A DNA stretch of 64,000 bases from positions 496,001 to 560,000 of the forward strand of contig NZ_AULS01000001.1 in assembly GCF_000422405.1 (NCBI RefSeq). The letters run 5' to 3'. The position numbers were made by a program, and so were the translations under genes. The notes below the pieces were generated by a model that worked only from the letters and a program-made list of their open reading frames with translations, did no database searches and was not told where the DNA came from. Position 1 is the first letter of the stretch; each line of letters opens with the position of its first letter. Of the stretch, positions 23,959 to 34,930 are shown in pieces. The stretch is from Microbacterium luticocti DSM 19459. GTDB taxonomy: Bacteria; Actinomycetota; Actinomycetes; Actinomycetales; Microbacteriaceae.

Positions 23959-25521
23959 GTGACTGCGACGGTGGATGCGCTGCTGCCGGGCGCCGACCCG
24001 TCCCGCTTCGAGAGGTGGCGTGCGCGGGTGCGCGCCTCGGCACCGCTGCGCCGCCGCGTCGATGTCGCCGCCCCGATCGCGGTGACGCTGCTGGCCGCCG
24101 TGCTGCGGCTGTGGGACCTCGGCCATCCGCACCAGCTGGTCTTCGACGAGACCTACTACGTGAAGGATGCCTGGAGCCAGTGGAACCTCGGCGCCCCCGG
24201 CGACTGGCCGTCGGACGCCGACAAGGGTTTCGTCGCCGGTGACACCGGCACATACCTGAGCACCGGCAGCTTCGTGGTGCACCCGCCGCTGGGCAAATGG
24301 TTGATCGGGCTGGGCATGTGGATCTTCGGCCCGGACTCGTCCGTGGGCTGGCGGATCGCGGCGGCGCTGTTCGGCACCGCCACCGTGCTGCTGGTGTATC
24401 TGCTCGGCAAGCGGCTGACCGGCTCGACCGCGTTCGCCACCGTCGCCGGCCTGCTCATGGCGATCGACGGGCTGGCCATCGTGCTCAGCCGGGTGGCGCT
24501 GCTGGATGTGTTCCTCACCTTCTTCACGGTGCTCGCGTTCCTGTTCGCGGTGATCGACCGCGGCCGCCATCTCGACCGGCTCGGCGCCGCGCTCGCCGCC
24601 CGTGCCGACGGCGCCCCGGCCGACGGCACGGGCGGCCTCGGCCCGCTGCTGTGGAACCGGCCGTGGCTGGTCGCGGCCGGCGCCGCCGCGGGGGCGGCGA
24701 CGGCCGTGAAGTGGTCGGGCCTGTACGTGCTGGCGGCGCTCGGACTGTACGCGGTGGTCAGCGACGCGCTCACCCGTCGCCGCGCCGGGGTGCCGCTGTG
24801 GCCGTGGGGGGCGCTGCGGCAGGGCGTGGCATCCTTCGTGCTGCTGGTGCCGGTGGCGCTCGCGGTGTACCTGGCGTCGTGGACCGGGTGGTTCGTCAGC
24901 GCCGACGGTTACGACCGGCACGCCGCGGCCGGGCCGCTGCAGAGCCTGTGGATCTACCACCAGGCGATCTACGCGTTCCACGTCGGGCTCACCACACCGC
25001 ACAGCTACGCCAGCCCGGCGTGGCAGTGGCCCCTGCTGATCCGCCCCACCTCGATGTACTGGCATCAGGACGCGTTCGGCCAGGCCGGGTGCACCTGGAC
25101 CAGCAGCTGCGTGCAGGCGATCTCGTCGATCCCCAACCCGGTCATCTGGTGGGCGGGCATCGCCGCGACCGTCTACCTGGTGGTGGCCGTGGTGCGCCGG
25201 CGCGACTGGCGCCACGCGATCGTTCTGACCGGCGTGGCCTCCACCTACGTCCCGTGGCTGCTGTTCCCCGAGCGCACGATCTTCCAGTTCTACACGATCG
25301 CGATGCTGCCGTTCACGGTGCTGGCGCTGACCTTCGCGCTGCAGGAGGTGGCCGGCGGCCGCCACGCCGATCCCCGCCGGCGGCGTGCCGGTCAGCGGGT
25401 GGTGTGGGTGTTCCTGGCGGTCGTCGTGGCGCTGTCGGCCTTCTGGTACCCGGTGTGGGTCGGGATGCCGGTTCCCTACGCGTTCTGGCGGCTGCACAAC
25501 TGGATCCCCACCTGGATCTGA
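23959..25521 (+). CDS. Dolichyl-phosphate-mannose-protein mannosyltransferase (PMT)
   Basis: A 520-residue polytopic membrane glycosyltransferase (GT39/PMT family) that transfers mannose from polyprenyl-phosphomannose to Ser/Thr of proteins translocated by Sec. The catalytic acidic loop HQLVFDETYYVKDAWSQ near residue 55 and the extracellular VHPPLGKWLIG motif near 105 are intact. A further loop, TSMYWHQDAFGQAGCTW, lies near 370. About ten hydrophobic helices follow. GTG at 23959 is the only sensible start. Its neighbour rsmI is divergent. Confidence 0.93.
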   Translation: MTATVDALLPGADPSRFERWRARVRASAPLRRRVDVAAPIAVTLLAAVLRLWDLGHPHQLVFDETYYVKDAWSQWNLGAPGDWPSDADKGFVAGDTGTYLSTGSFVVHPPLGKWLIGLGMWIFGPDSSVGWRIAAALFGTATVLLVYLLGKRLTGSTAFATVAGLLMAIDGLAIVLSRVALLDVFLTFFTVLAFLFAVIDRGRHLDRLGAALAARADGAPADGTGGLGPLLWNRPWLVAAGAAAGAATAVKWSGLYVLAALGLYAVVSDALTRRRAGVPLWPWGALRQGVASFVLLVPVALAVYLASWTGWFVSADGYDRHAAAGPLQSLWIYHQAIYAFHVGLTTPHSYASPAWQWPLLIRPTSMYWHQDAFGQAGCTWTSSCVQAISSIPNPVIWWAGIAATVYLVVAVVRRRDWRHAIVLTGVASTYVPWLLFPERTIFQFYTIAMLPFTVLALTFALQEVAGGRHADPRRRRAGQRVVWVFLAVVVALSAFWYPVWVGMPVPYAFWRLHNWIPTWI

Positions 25522-25538
25522 GCCGGTACCCTCGTACC

Positions 25539-26033
25539 GTGACTGTCCGCATCGAGAAGGTCGATCTGCCCGGCATCGGCGTGCGCCATGATCTGGTGAC
25601 CGAGAGCGGGCGACGGCTCGCCGTGGTCCGCTACCGCGACGGCGAGCGCGAACTGGGCGTGTACGACGCCGACGACCCCGACGAGTGCCGCGAGTCGCTG
25701 CGCATCACCGAAGACGAGGCCGAGGCGCTGGCGGAGCTGTTCAGTGCCTCGCTGGCGGTCAGCCGGCTCACCAAGCTCACCGACGAGACCGACGGCCTGT
25801 ACACCGAGAAGATCGTGCTGCCCGAGGGCTCCCCGTTCGTGGACAAGACCCTCGGCGACACCAAGACCCGCACCCGCACGCACGTGTCGGTGGTGGCGAT
25901 CATCCGCGACCGTCGCGTGATCCCCTCCCCCACACCGTCCGAGGTGCTGCGGGCGGGGGATGTGATCGTCACGGTGGGAACGCGCGCCGGGCTGGATGCC
26001 GCCACGCACCTGATCACCGACGGACCGGAATGA
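25539..26033 (+). CDS. khtT: Potassium/proton antiporter regulatory subunit, KhtT-like
   Basis: A 164-residue cytoplasmic protein with an N-terminal KhtT-type domain (VRIEKVDLPGIGVRHDLVTESGRRLAVV) and a C-terminal RCK_C/TrkA_C domain near residues 75-160 (IVLPEGSPFVDKTL and VLRAGDVIVTVGTR). In Bacillus, KhtT gates KhtU and its RCK_C domain binds c-di-AMP; whether this one does is not shown by sequence. GTG at 25539 lies 17 bases after the mannosyltransferase stop, and the antiporter starts 16 bases after its own stop, so the pair is an operon. Confidence 0.88.
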   Translation: MTVRIEKVDLPGIGVRHDLVTESGRRLAVVRYRDGERELGVYDADDPDECRESLRITEDEAEALAELFSASLAVSRLTKLTDETDGLYTEKIVLPEGSPFVDKTLGDTKTRTRTHVSVVAIIRDRRVIPSPTPSEVLRAGDVIVTVGTRAGLDAATHLITDGPE

Positions 26034-26049
26034 TCCCCGGGCGCCGCCG

Positions 26050-27243
26050 ATGAACGAAGACCCCGTCCTCGTCCTGATCGAAGTCGGCGCCCTGCTGTTC
26101 GGGATGAGCCTGCTCGGCCGGCTCGCCGCCCGGATCGGGCTGTCGCCGATCCCGCTGTACCTGATCGCCGGGCTGGTGTTCGGCACCGGCGGCCTGCTGC
26201 CGATGGACGCCAGCGCCAGCTTCTTCCAGATCGGCGCCGAGATCGGCGTGATCCTGCTGCTCGCGCTGCTGGGACTGGAGTACTCGGCGGCCGAGCTGCT
26301 GCACGGGCTGCGCCGGTCGAAGGTGGCCGGTCTGCTCGATGCGGCGCTGAACGCCCTGCCCGGGTTCGTGTTCGCGCTGATCCTGGGCTGGCCGATCCCC
26401 GCGGCGGTCGCGGTGGCCGGCATCACCTGGGTCACCTCGTCGGGGGTCACCGCGAAGCTGCTGCGCGACCTCGGCCGCATCGGGAACCGGGAGACCCCCG
26501 TCGTGCTGTCGGTCCTGGTGATCGAAGACCTGGCGATGGCGTTCTACCTGCCGACCGCGTCGGCGCTGGTGATCGGGGTGAGCCTGCTGCAGGGCGCGAT
26601 CCGGGTGGCGATCGCGGTGGCGGTGGTGCTGCTGATCCTGTTCATCGCGCTGCGGTTCGGTCCGGCGGTCTCGCGGCTGTTCACGCCCGATCTGACCGAG
26701 CCGCTGGTGCTCGGGGTGCTCGGGTTGACGATGCTCGTGGCGGGACTGGCCGACGAGGTGAACGTCTCGGCCGCGGTGGGCGCGTTCCTGGTGGGCATCG
26801 CCCTGTCGGGGCGGGTCGCCGAATCGGCCCGCGAGGTGCTCTCGCCGCTGCGCGACCTGTTCGCAGCGGTGTTCTTCGTGTTCTTCGGCTTGGCGACCGA
26901 TGCCTCGCAGCTGCCCCAGGTGATCGTGCCCGGGCTGATCCTGACGGCGCTGACCATGGGCACCAAGATCCTCACCGGCTATCTGGCGGCGCGGCGGGCG
27001 GGCATCGGCGTGCCGGGCCGGTGGCGTGCGGGGATCGCACTGACCCCACGCGGCGAGTTCTCGATCGTGATCGCCGGCATCGCCGCCGGGACGGTGCCGA
27101 TGCTGGCCCCGCTGGCGGCGATCTACGTGTTCTTCACGGTGATCGGCGCGACCCTGCTCGGCCGGCTCAGCGACACCGCCTGGTTCCGCAAGGTGACCAC
27201 GCGCAAGAAGAAGGCGGTCAGTCCAGCGCAGCCGGGTCGGTGA
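26050..27243 (+). CDS. khtU: Monovalent cation:proton antiporter, KhtU-like (CPA2)
   Basis: A 397-residue membrane protein with about 12 hydrophobic helices of the Kef/CPA2 type, expected to exchange K+ for H+ in ion and pH homeostasis. Landmarks include [14 protein letters not shown] near residue 35, [13 protein letters not shown] near 135, [14 protein letters not shown] near 157 (the acidic exchange site) and [15 protein letters not shown] near 330. The adjacent KhtT-like gene supports a KhtTU assembly. The 3' end overlaps the convergent DUF255 gene by 26 bases. Confidence 0.9.
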   Translation: MNEDPVLVLIEVGALLFGMSLLGRLAARIGLSPIPLYLIAGLVFGTGGLLPMDASASFFQIGAEIGVILLLALLGLEYSAAELLHGLRRSKVAGLLDAALNALPGFVFALILGWPIPAAVAVAGITWVTSSGVTAKLLRDLGRIGNRETPVVLSVLVIEDLAMAFYLPTASALVIGVSLLQGAIRVAIAVAVVLLILFIALRFGPAVSRLFTPDLTEPLVLGVLGLTMLVAGLADEVNVSAAVGAFLVGIALSGRVAESAREVLSPLRDLFAAVFFVFFGLATDASQLPQVIVPGLILTALTMGTKILTGYLAARRAGIGVPGRWRAGIALTPRGEFSIVIAGIAAGTVPMLAPLAAIYVFFTVIGATLLGRLSDTAWFRKVTTRKKKAVSPAQPGR

Positions 27244-29047
27244 CCGGCAGCGCGCAGGCGAACGCCCGGCAGTCGTACACGGTGGCCCGGTCCGGCTGCC
27301 GGTGATCGAACAGCGAGAAACCGGCATCCGCCAACGCCGCGGACTGCGCCGGCGTCGCCACCGCCGTCAGATCGGCCGGCAACGTGACCGCCGCGCGCAC
27401 GAGCGGGTCGCCGCCCTCGGCGATGACCACGACCTGCCGGGGCGAACCGGTCAGGGTGGCCGCGACCCGCAGCAGCGCACCGTGGGCCACCGGCTCGGCC
27501 AGCGCCCGCACGGCGTGCGCGGCGACGACGGATGCCGCGGCCTGACGGTACCGCTCCCCCGCGCCGAGCAGCCACAGTGCCGTGGCGGCTTCGGCGATCG
27601 CGCTCGGGCCGGACGGATGGTCGGTGTCGGCGGGCGACGGGTCGGCCGGCACCCCGCCCGCCGCGAGCACCGGGTCGGGCCCGGCCGGCGCCGCCGGCGC
27701 GGTCGCATCCGCCAGGCAGGCGTCCACCAGGTCGCGGGCGCGGACCGCGTACGCAACCTCGCCGGTGGCGGCGCACAGCGCCAGCAGGCCGGTGGCGATC
27801 AGGCCGTGGTCTTCGAGCGTCGCCGGTGCGGGCGAGAGCACCTCGTCGAGCCACGCCCGGTGCCACCGGCCCTGCTCGTCGACGGCGGTGGTCAGCACCG
27901 CGTCGGCCGCCCACCGCGCCGCCTCGACCAGGCGCTGCTCACCGCGGCGGAGCCCCGCGCGGGCCAGGGCGCCGATCGCCATGCCGTTCCAGCCGGTGAC
28001 GATCTTGCCGTCGAGCGCCGGGGGTGCGAGGCGGGCGCGGGCTGCCGCGTCCCGCGCATAGTAGCCGCCCTCGCTGCGCACCCCGTCGATCCACGACTCG
28101 GAGTCCTGCGCGGCGGCGAACCCGCCCGTGCCCTGCTGCAGCACGTCGATCAGAAACCGGGCCACATCGTGCACGGTGCCCTCGTCACCGGCGTCGACGG
28201 CGACCTCGAGCAGCCCGGCGTTGTCGGTGAGCATGCGCTCGTAGTGCGGCACCGTCCAGTCGCGGCGGGTGGCGTAGCGGAAGAAGCCGCCGTCGATCGC
28301 ATCGTGCAGCGGCGAGGCCGCCATCGCCGCCAGCGCACGGCCGGCGGCGGCGGCCGCCTCGGGCACGGCATCGGCGAGCGCGGGCGCCTGCAGAAAGCGC
28401 AGCACCGGCACGGTGGGGAACTTCGGCGTGCCCATGCCCGCACCCGGCGGAGCGAAGCCGCCGTACTCGCGGTCCTCGCGGGCGAGGACGGCCCGGGCCG
28501 CAGCGGCGAGCGCGTCGAGGGTCGGCAGCGGTGCGGGGGTGGCATCCGCCGCCCGGCGCAGTGCGCCCACGACCGCGTCGGCCGTCTGCACCACCTCGTC
28601 GCGGCGCACGGTCCACGCCTCACGCACCGCCGCCAGCACCTGCCGGAACGACGGCATCCCCGGCCGCGGCTGCGGCGGAAAGTACGTGCCGGCGTAGAAC
28701 GCGCGCCCGTCGGGGGTGGTGAACACGGTCAGCGGCCAGCCGAGGCTGCGGGTGAAGGCCGACGCCGCGGCCATGTAGGCGGCGTCGACGTCAGGATGCT
28801 CCTCCCGGTCGACCTTGATCGCCACGAACCCGTCGCCCAGCTCACGGGCGGTGTCGGGGTCGGCGAACGACTCGCGTGCCATGACGTGGCACCAGTGGCA
28901 GGTGGAGTAGCCGATCGAGACGAGCACCGGCACGTCGCGCTCGCGGGCCCGGGCGAACGCCTCGTCGCCCCACGGATACCACGCCACCGGATTGTCGGCG
29001 TGGGCCCGCAGGTACGGGCTCGCCGAGGCCGCCAGGCGCGAGGTCAC
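27218..29047 (-). CDS. DUF255 thioredoxin-like domain protein (YyaL/SSP411 family)
   Basis: A 609-residue cytoplasmic protein. Residues 1-165 form the DUF255 thioredoxin-like domain with [17 protein letters not shown] and the redox-like motif STCHWCHVM near 50. The remainder is a six-hairpin-glycosidase-like alpha/alpha toroid with [14 protein letters not shown] and [16 protein letters not shown]. The family is widespread and its function is unsettled. GTG at 29047 precedes the family N terminus. The gene lies 16 bases upstream of the antiporter overlap and 17 bases downstream of an aldo/keto reductase gene on the same strand. Confidence 0.9.
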   Translation of the reverse strand: MTSRLAASASPYLRAHADNPVAWYPWGDEAFARARERDVPVLVSIGYSTCHWCHVMARESFADPDTARELGDGFVAIKVDREEHPDVDAAYMAAASAFTRSLGWPLTVFTTPDGRAFYAGTYFPPQPRPGMPSFRQVLAAVREAWTVRRDEVVQTADAVVGALRRAADATPAPLPTLDALAAAARAVLAREDREYGGFAPPGAGMGTPKFPTVPVLRFLQAPALADAVPEAAAAAGRALAAMAASPLHDAIDGGFFRYATRRDWTVPHYERMLTDNAGLLEVAVDAGDEGTVHDVARFLIDVLQQGTGGFAAAQDSESWIDGVRSEGGYYARDAAARARLAPPALDGKIVTGWNGMAIGALARAGLRRGEQRLVEAARWAADAVLTTAVDEQGRWHRAWLDEVLSPAPATLEDHGLIATGLLALCAATGEVAYAVRARDLVDACLADATAPAAPAGPDPVLAAGGVPADPSPADTDHPSGPSAIAEAATALWLLGAGERYRQAAASVVAAHAVRALAEPVAHGALLRVAATLTGSPRQVVVIAEGGDPLVRAAVTLPADLTAVATPAQSAALADAGFSLFDHRQPDRATVYDCRAFACALPVTDPAALD

Positions 29048-29063
29048 CGAACCCGTCCCTCGC

Positions 29064-29909
<846 letters not shown>

Positions 29910-30032
29910 CTACGAGGCTGTGCGTCGTGCCGGACCGGCGTTTTTCACGGCGGTGCCCCTACCGCCACGATCCACACCGGGGTTTGGATGGAATCCGGTG
30001 CGCAGGGTGCGTGCCGGAGGGAGGATGCTCGG

Positions 30033-30185
30033 ATGGCGGTTGCCGGTCGACTGTTCCGCGCCCTCGCGCCGCTGTTCGCCGTCCTCGCTCTGGTCGCGGC
30101 ATCCGGCGTCGCGGCGGCGTGCACACTCGGACCGTGGGAGCCGCCGCCGGGTGCCACCGCCCCGGCGTCCGCCGGCATCCGGTGA
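30033..30185 (+). CDS. Small secreted or lipid-anchored protein, 50 residues
   Basis: ATG at 30033 follows GGAGG with an 8-base spacer and opens a 50-codon frame. The product starts with a basic and hydrophobic signal sequence (LFRALAPLFAVLALVAASG) ending in AAAC, a lipobox-like site with Cys near residue 30, and continues with only about 20 Pro/Ala-rich residues (TLGPWEPPPG). Its TGA overlaps the GTG start of the VKOR gene (GTGA), so translation is coupled. No family is recognised. It may be a small partner of the redox membrane protein or a leader that sets its expression. Confidence 0.55.
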   Translation: MAVAGRLFRALAPLFAVLALVAASGVAAACTLGPWEPPPGATAPASAGIR

Positions 30186-30826
30186 CCGGCATGAGCAGCC
30201 CGACCGCCGGGGACGTGCCCGCGCCCGCCGACCGGCCGATCGGCCTCGCGGTGCTGCTGGTGGCGGCCGGTGCGCTCGGGTGGTGGGCCGCGTTCCGGCT
30301 CACCCTGGAGCATCTGCACGCGCTCGAGCATCCGGGTGCCGTGCTCGGCTGCGACATCAGCGTGCTGGTGCAGTGCGGCGATGCCCTCGACTCGCCGCAG
30401 GGCAGCGTGTTCGGGTTCAGCAACGCCCTGCTCGGCGTCGCGTTCTGGGTGGTGCCGGTCATCGTCGGCGCCGCGATCCTGGCCGGGGCTCGCTTCGCCC
30501 GGTGGTTCTGGCTGCCGGTGTGGCTGGGCACGGCGGGGGCGTTCGCGTTCGTGTGCTGGTTCGTCGTGCAGAGCGTGTTCGTGCTGCACGCGCTGTGCCC
30601 CTGGTGCATGCTCACCTGGGCCGTGACGATCCCGATGTTCCTGGCCGTCACCGTGCACGTGCTGCGTGCCGGGCACCTGCCGGCCGGCGCGGGCGTGCGG
30701 CGCGCGGCGGCGCACCTGATGGCCTGGGTGCCGCCGGCGACCATCGTGCTGTACGGCGTGATCGTGCTCGTCGCCCAGGTGCGGCTGGGCGCCGTCGTGA
30801 ACATCTGGCACACCTTCTTCGGCTGA
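30182..30826 (+). CDS. Vitamin K epoxide reductase (VKOR) family membrane protein
   Basis: A 214-residue integral membrane thiol oxidoreductase with four or five helices. Both cysteine pairs of bacterial VKOR are present: the periplasmic-loop pair in GCDISVLVQCGDA near residue 60 and the quinone-proximal CxxC in HALCPWCMLTW near 140. VKOR homologues reoxidise a DsbA-like thioredoxin in the envelope for disulfide formation. No thioredoxin domain is fused and no DsbA-like gene is seen in this window, so its partner lies elsewhere. GTG at 30182 overlaps the small upstream gene; ATG at 30191 is an alternative start. Confidence 0.88.
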   Translation: MTGMSSPTAGDVPAPADRPIGLAVLLVAAGALGWWAAFRLTLEHLHALEHPGAVLGCDISVLVQCGDALDSPQGSVFGFSNALLGVAFWVVPVIVGAAILAGARFARWFWLPVWLGTAGAFAFVCWFVVQSVFVLHALCPWCMLTWAVTIPMFLAVTVHVLRAGHLPAGAGVRRAAAHLMAWVPPATIVLYGVIVLVAQVRLGAVVNIWHTFFG

Positions 30827-30885
30827 GAAAACCTGACGTGCACATCCACGCCTGAGCGCACCGCCGGGCGGTACGATGGCAGGCT

Positions 30886-33800
30886 GTGTCTGCGCCCGAA
30901 CCCGTGATCGTCTACCCGCCCGAGCTGCCCGTCAGCGCGGCGCGGGACGAGATCGCGCGCGCCGTGGCCGCGCACCAGGTCGTGATCGTCGCCGGCGCGA
31001 CCGGGTCGGGCAAGACCACCCAGCTGCCGAAGATCCTGCTCGAAGCCGGGGCCGGCCGCATCGCGCACACCCAGCCACGGCGGATCGCCGCCCGTTCCAT
31101 CGCCGAGCGGATCGCGGGCGAGCTGCAGGTGCCGGTGGGCACCACGGTCGGGTACAAGGTGCGGTTCACCGACAAGGTCTCGGACCAGACCCGCATCGCA
31201 CTGATGACCGACGGCATCCTGCTCAACGAGATCCACCGCGACCGGCTCCTGACCCGCTACGACGCGATCATCGTCGACGAGGCGCACGAGCGCTCGCTCA
31301 ACGTCGACTTCCTGATCGGCTATCTGCGCCGCATCCTGCCGCGCCGGCCGGATCTGAAGGTGGTCATCACCTCGGCGACGATCGACCCCGCCAGTTTCGC
31401 CGCGCACTTCGCCGACGCGCAGGGGGTGCCCGCCCCGATCATCGAGGTGTCGGGCCGCACCCACCCGGTCGAGATCCGGTACCGCGCGCGCACCGACGAC
31501 GCCGACGACGACATCGACCCGCTGCTGGCGGCGCTGCGCGAGCTCGACCGGGAGCCGGCCGGTGACGTGCTGGTGTTCCTGCCGGGTGAGGCCGAGATCC
31601 GTGATGCGATGGATGCCGTCCGCGGCATGTACGCGAAGGATGCCGCCCCCACCGAGGTGCTGCCGCTGTACGGCCGACTGTCGGCCGCCGACCAGCATCG
31701 GGTGTTCGAACCCTCGGCGGTCCCCGGCGTGCGCCGACGCGTCATCCTCGCCACCAACGTCGCCGAGACGAGCCTGACCGTCCCGGGCATCCGGTACGTG
31801 GTGGATTCCGGCACCGCCCGCATCTCGCGGTACAGCACCCGCAGCAAGGTGCAGCGGCTGCCGATCGAGCCGATCTCGCAGGCATCGGCCCAGCAGCGCT
31901 CCGGCCGCGCCGGGCGTACGGCGCCCGGCGTGGCGATCCGGATGTACTCCGCCGAGGACTTCGCGTCGCGTCCGGAGTTCACCGAGCCCGAGATCCTGCG
32001 CACCAGCCTCGCATCGGTGGTGCTGCAGATGCTGGCACTCGGGTTCGGCGACATCGCCGACTTCCCGTTCCTGACCCCTCCCGACTCGCGCGGCGTGAAG
32101 GCGGCGTTCGACCTGCTCGTCGAACTGGGCGCGGTGACGACCCGGCCGCCCCGCGAGCGCGACGACGCCCGGCCGCACCGCGAGCGCGGCGGGTCGACGC
32201 GTCGCCGGGTGCTCACCGACATCGGCCGAGAGCTGGCGCGTCTGCCCATCGACCCGCGGTTCGCGCGCATGCTGCTGCAGGCGCGCCGCACCGGGGTGCT
32301 GCCCGAGGTGCAGGCGATCGTCGCCGGACTGTCGATCCCCGACGTGCGCGAGCGGCCCGACGAGCACCGCGACCAGGCCGACCGGCTGCACGCCCGGTTC
32401 ACCGATCCGACCAGCGACTTCCTCACCCTGCTGAACCTGTGGAACCACCTGCAGCAGCTGCAGCGCGACCTCGGCTCGAGCGCCTTCCGGCGCACCTGCC
32501 GCGCGGAGTATCTGAACTATGTGCGGGTGCGCGAGTGGTTCGACGTGCACCGGCAGCTCGGCTCGCTGCTGAGGCCCTCAACCCACGACCGGGGTGGGCC
32601 CGGCGACCGGGGCACGGCCGACCCCGACGCGATCCACCAGGCGATCCTGTCGGGGCTGCTCTCGCACATCGGCGTGCTCGACACCCGGTCGCTCGCGGCA
32701 GCCGGCGACCGTCGTCAGCCCGGCGGTACGCGCGGCAAGCCCCGTGCCGAGTACCTCGGTGCCCGCGGCGCGCGGTTCGCGATCTTCCCGGGCTCGGGGC
32801 TGCGCACATCCCGCCCGCAGGCGGTCATGGCCGCCGAGCTCGTCGAGACCAGTCGGCTGTTCGCGCGCACGGTCGCCGTCATCGACCCGGCTTGGGCCGA
32901 GGCCCCGGCCGGCGACCTCGCCAAGCGGTCGCTGTCCGACCCGCACTGGTCGAAGGACGCCGGTGCCGCCGTCGCCGACGAGAAGGTCACCCTGTTCGGG
33001 GTGCCGATCATCCCCCGCCGCACCGTGCAGCTGGCCCGCATCGACCGGCCGATGGCGCGCGAGCTGTTCCTGCGACACGCCCTGGTCGACGGCGAATGGG
33101 ACACGACCGCGCTCGGCACGGGGCTGACCGCGTTCGACCGGCGCAACCGCGAGCTGCGCCGCCGCCTCGAGAAGCTCGAAGAGCGCGAGCGCCGACGCGA
33201 CATCCTCGCCGGCGACGAGGCGGTGTACGCGTTCTACGACGCCCGTGTGCCCCGCGACGTGTTCGACGTGCGCTCGTTCCAGTCGTGGTGGCGCGAGGCG
33301 CAGGCGCGCACCCCGCGGCTGCTCGAGATGACCGAGGCCGACCTCGTCGACGAGGCATCCCGCGCCGACGAACGCGACTTCCCCACGCGGTGGCGGCAGG
33401 GCGACCAGCAGCTGACGCTGGCGTATCGCTTCGAGCCGGGCGCGCCCGACGACGGGGTCACCGCCGTCGTGCCGCTGGCGCTGCTGCCACAGTTGCGTCC
33501 GGACGGGTTCGACTGGCAGGTGCCGGGTCTGCGCGACGAGCTGATCGCCGCGCTCATCAAGGCGCTGCCCAAGGCGATCCGCCGACATGTGGTGCCGGCA
33601 TCCGATTGGGCGTCCCGCTTCGCCGACGAACTGGCCGGGCAGGGGCCCGAGCACCATGAGGGCCTGCCCGCCGCGACGCTGCGTCAGGCGCTGGCCGACC
33701 GCATCCGGCGGGTGGCGAGCCTGCCGGTGGGCGTCGACGACTTCGACATGACACGCGTGCCCGGCCACCTGCAGGTCTCGTTCCGCGCCGTCGACGGCCG

Positions 33801-34845
33801 GGGCCGCACGGTCGGCTCCGACCGTGACCTGGCGGTGCTGCAGGCCCGGCTCGCCGACAGATCGCGGGATGCCGTGGCCAGGTCGCTGGGCGACACTCCG
33901 CGCCCGACCCCCACCCGCCGCGGTGCCGCCGGCGGCCGTTCCGACGCGCCCCGCCCGCCGCAGGGCGCCGCCGCGGCCGAACGAGCGGGCATGACCACGT
34001 GGGATCTCGGCACGCTTCCCGAGGTCGTCGACACCACCGTCCCCGGCGGCGTCGTGCGCGGCTACCCCGCCCTGGTCGACACCGGTGCGGCCGTCGACCT
34101 GCGCATCATGGCCACACCCGAGCAGGCCGAGGCGAGCACCCGCGCCGGGGTGCGCCGGCTGGTGCTGTGCTCGACGCCCAGTCCGGCCGAGTACGTGCTC
34201 GACCACCTCACCGCCGCCGAGAAGCTGGCGCTGGCCGCCTCGCCGTACCCGTCGGCCCGCGCCGCGGTCGAGGACTGCCGTGTCGCCGTCGCCGACGCCG
34301 TCATCGGCCGCGTGCAGCCCGACGGCGTCGTCCGCACCGCCGCCGACTTCGACCGCGTGCGCGAGGCGTTCTCGGCCGCCGTGGTCGACGAGCTGTTCGC
34401 CGCGGTCTCGTTGCTGGCGCGCATCCTGGTCGCCGCCCGCGACGTGGAACGCGCCGTCAAGGGCACCAACGCGCTCACCCTGCTGGCGGCGCTGAACGAT
34501 GTGAAGGGCCAGCTCGCGGGCCTGGTCCACCCCGGATTCGTCTCGCGCACCGGCCTGGACCGGCTCGTGCACCTGCCCCGCTACCTGCAGGCCGCGCTGC
34601 AGCGGGTGCGCGAGCTGCCCGACGCGCCCGGCCGTGACCGGCAGCGGCAGACCGAATACGAGCGCGCCGCCGCCGCGTACGCCGACGCCGGCGGCACCAT
34701 CCCGCCCGCCTCCGACGAGGCGGCACGGCTGGTGACGGTGCGCTGGATGCTCGAGGAGTACCGGGTGAGCCTGTTCGCCCAGGCGCTGGGCACCGCCGGT
34801 TCGGTGTCGTTGCCGCGCATCCACAAGGCGCTGTCGGGGACTTGA
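30886..34845 (+). CDS. hrpA: ATP-dependent RNA helicase HrpA
   Basis: A 1319-residue DEAH-box helicase, the usual size for HrpA, linked in E. coli to mRNA processing and rescue of stalled ribosomes. Motif I GATGSGKTT lies near residue 39, the DEAH box DEAHERS near 130, motif III SAT near 162 and motif VI QRSGRAGR near 337. HA2 and OB-type domains follow (to about residue 650), and then a long C-terminal DUF3418 region. A low-complexity linker with TPTRRGAAGG near residue 1005 interrupts it. GTG at 30886. A perfect hairpin at 34878-34902 lies just downstream. Confidence 0.96.
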   Translation: MSAPEPVIVYPPELPVSAARDEIARAVAAHQVVIVAGATGSGKTTQLPKILLEAGAGRIAHTQPRRIAARSIAERIAGELQVPVGTTVGYKVRFTDKVSDQTRIALMTDGILLNEIHRDRLLTRYDAIIVDEAHERSLNVDFLIGYLRRILPRRPDLKVVITSATIDPASFAAHFADAQGVPAPIIEVSGRTHPVEIRYRARTDDADDDIDPLLAALRELDREPAGDVLVFLPGEAEIRDAMDAVRGMYAKDAAPTEVLPLYGRLSAADQHRVFEPSAVPGVRRRVILATNVAETSLTVPGIRYVVDSGTARISRYSTRSKVQRLPIEPISQASAQQRSGRAGRTAPGVAIRMYSAEDFASRPEFTEPEILRTSLASVVLQMLALGFGDIADFPFLTPPDSRGVKAAFDLLVELGAVTTRPPRERDDARPHRERGGSTRRRVLTDIGRELARLPIDPRFARMLLQARRTGVLPEVQAIVAGLSIPDVRERPDEHRDQADRLHARFTDPTSDFLTLLNLWNHLQQLQRDLGSSAFRRTCRAEYLNYVRVREWFDVHRQLGSLLRPSTHDRGGPGDRGTADPDAIHQAILSGLLSHIGVLDTRSLAAAGDRRQPGGTRGKPRAEYLGARGARFAIFPGSGLRTSRPQAVMAAELVETSRLFARTVAVIDPAWAEAPAGDLAKRSLSDPHWSKDAGAAVADEKVTLFGVPIIPRRTVQLARIDRPMARELFLRHALVDGEWDTTALGTGLTAFDRRNRELRRRLEKLEERERRRDILAGDEAVYAFYDARVPRDVFDVRSFQSWWREAQARTPRLLEMTEADLVDEASRADERDFPTRWRQGDQQLTLAYRFEPGAPDDGVTAVVPLALLPQLRPDGFDWQVPGLRDELIAALIKALPKAIRRHVVPASDWASRFADELAGQGPEHHEGLPAATLRQALADRIRRVASLPVGVDDFDMTRVPGHLQVSFRAVDGRGRTVGSDRDLAVLQARLADRSRDAVARSLGDTPRPTPTRRGAAGGRSDAPRPPQGAAAAERAGMTTWDLGTLPEVVDTTVPGGVVRGYPALVDTGAAVDLRIMATPEQAEASTRAGVRRLVLCSTPSPAEYVLDHLTAAEKLALAASPYPSARAAVEDCRVAVADAVIGRVQPDGVVRTAADFDRVREAFSAAVVDELFAAVSLLARILVAARDVERAVKGTNALTLLAALNDVKGQLAGLVHPGFVSRTGLDRLVHLPRYLQAALQRVRELPDAPGRDRQRQTEYERAAAAYADAGGTIPPASDEAARLVTVRWMLEEYRVSLFAQALGTAGSVSLPRIHKALSGT

Positions 34846-34877
34846 CGCGACCGCCCCGCCGGGTGAAAAGTGTCTTC

Positions 34878-34902
34878 CCGGGTCGGATGGAATCCGACCC
34901 GG
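34878..34902 (+). terminator. Hairpin terminator after hrpA
   Basis: Perfect 11-bp stem CCGGGTCGGAT / ATCCGACCCGG with a GGA loop, 32 bases after the hrpA stop and before the DUF3311 gene. There is no U tract. It most likely ends the hrpA transcript, although the three-base loop also permits the structure on the opposite strand. Confidence 0.7.
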
Positions 34903-34930
34903 ACGACAACTGAATGCGGAAGGAACGACG

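Noticed and set aside
22120-25497. 1125-codon minus-strand open frame
   Set aside because: It runs antisense through the SDR and mannosyltransferase genes and through rsmI in another frame. The translation has no recognisable domain, only repetitive Arg/Gly/Ala sequence.
29929-29945. GCCGGACCGGC followed by GTTTTT as an intrinsic terminator
   Set aside because: After allowing a three-base loop the stem is only four base pairs, and there is no upstream plus-strand gene that would need termination at this place.
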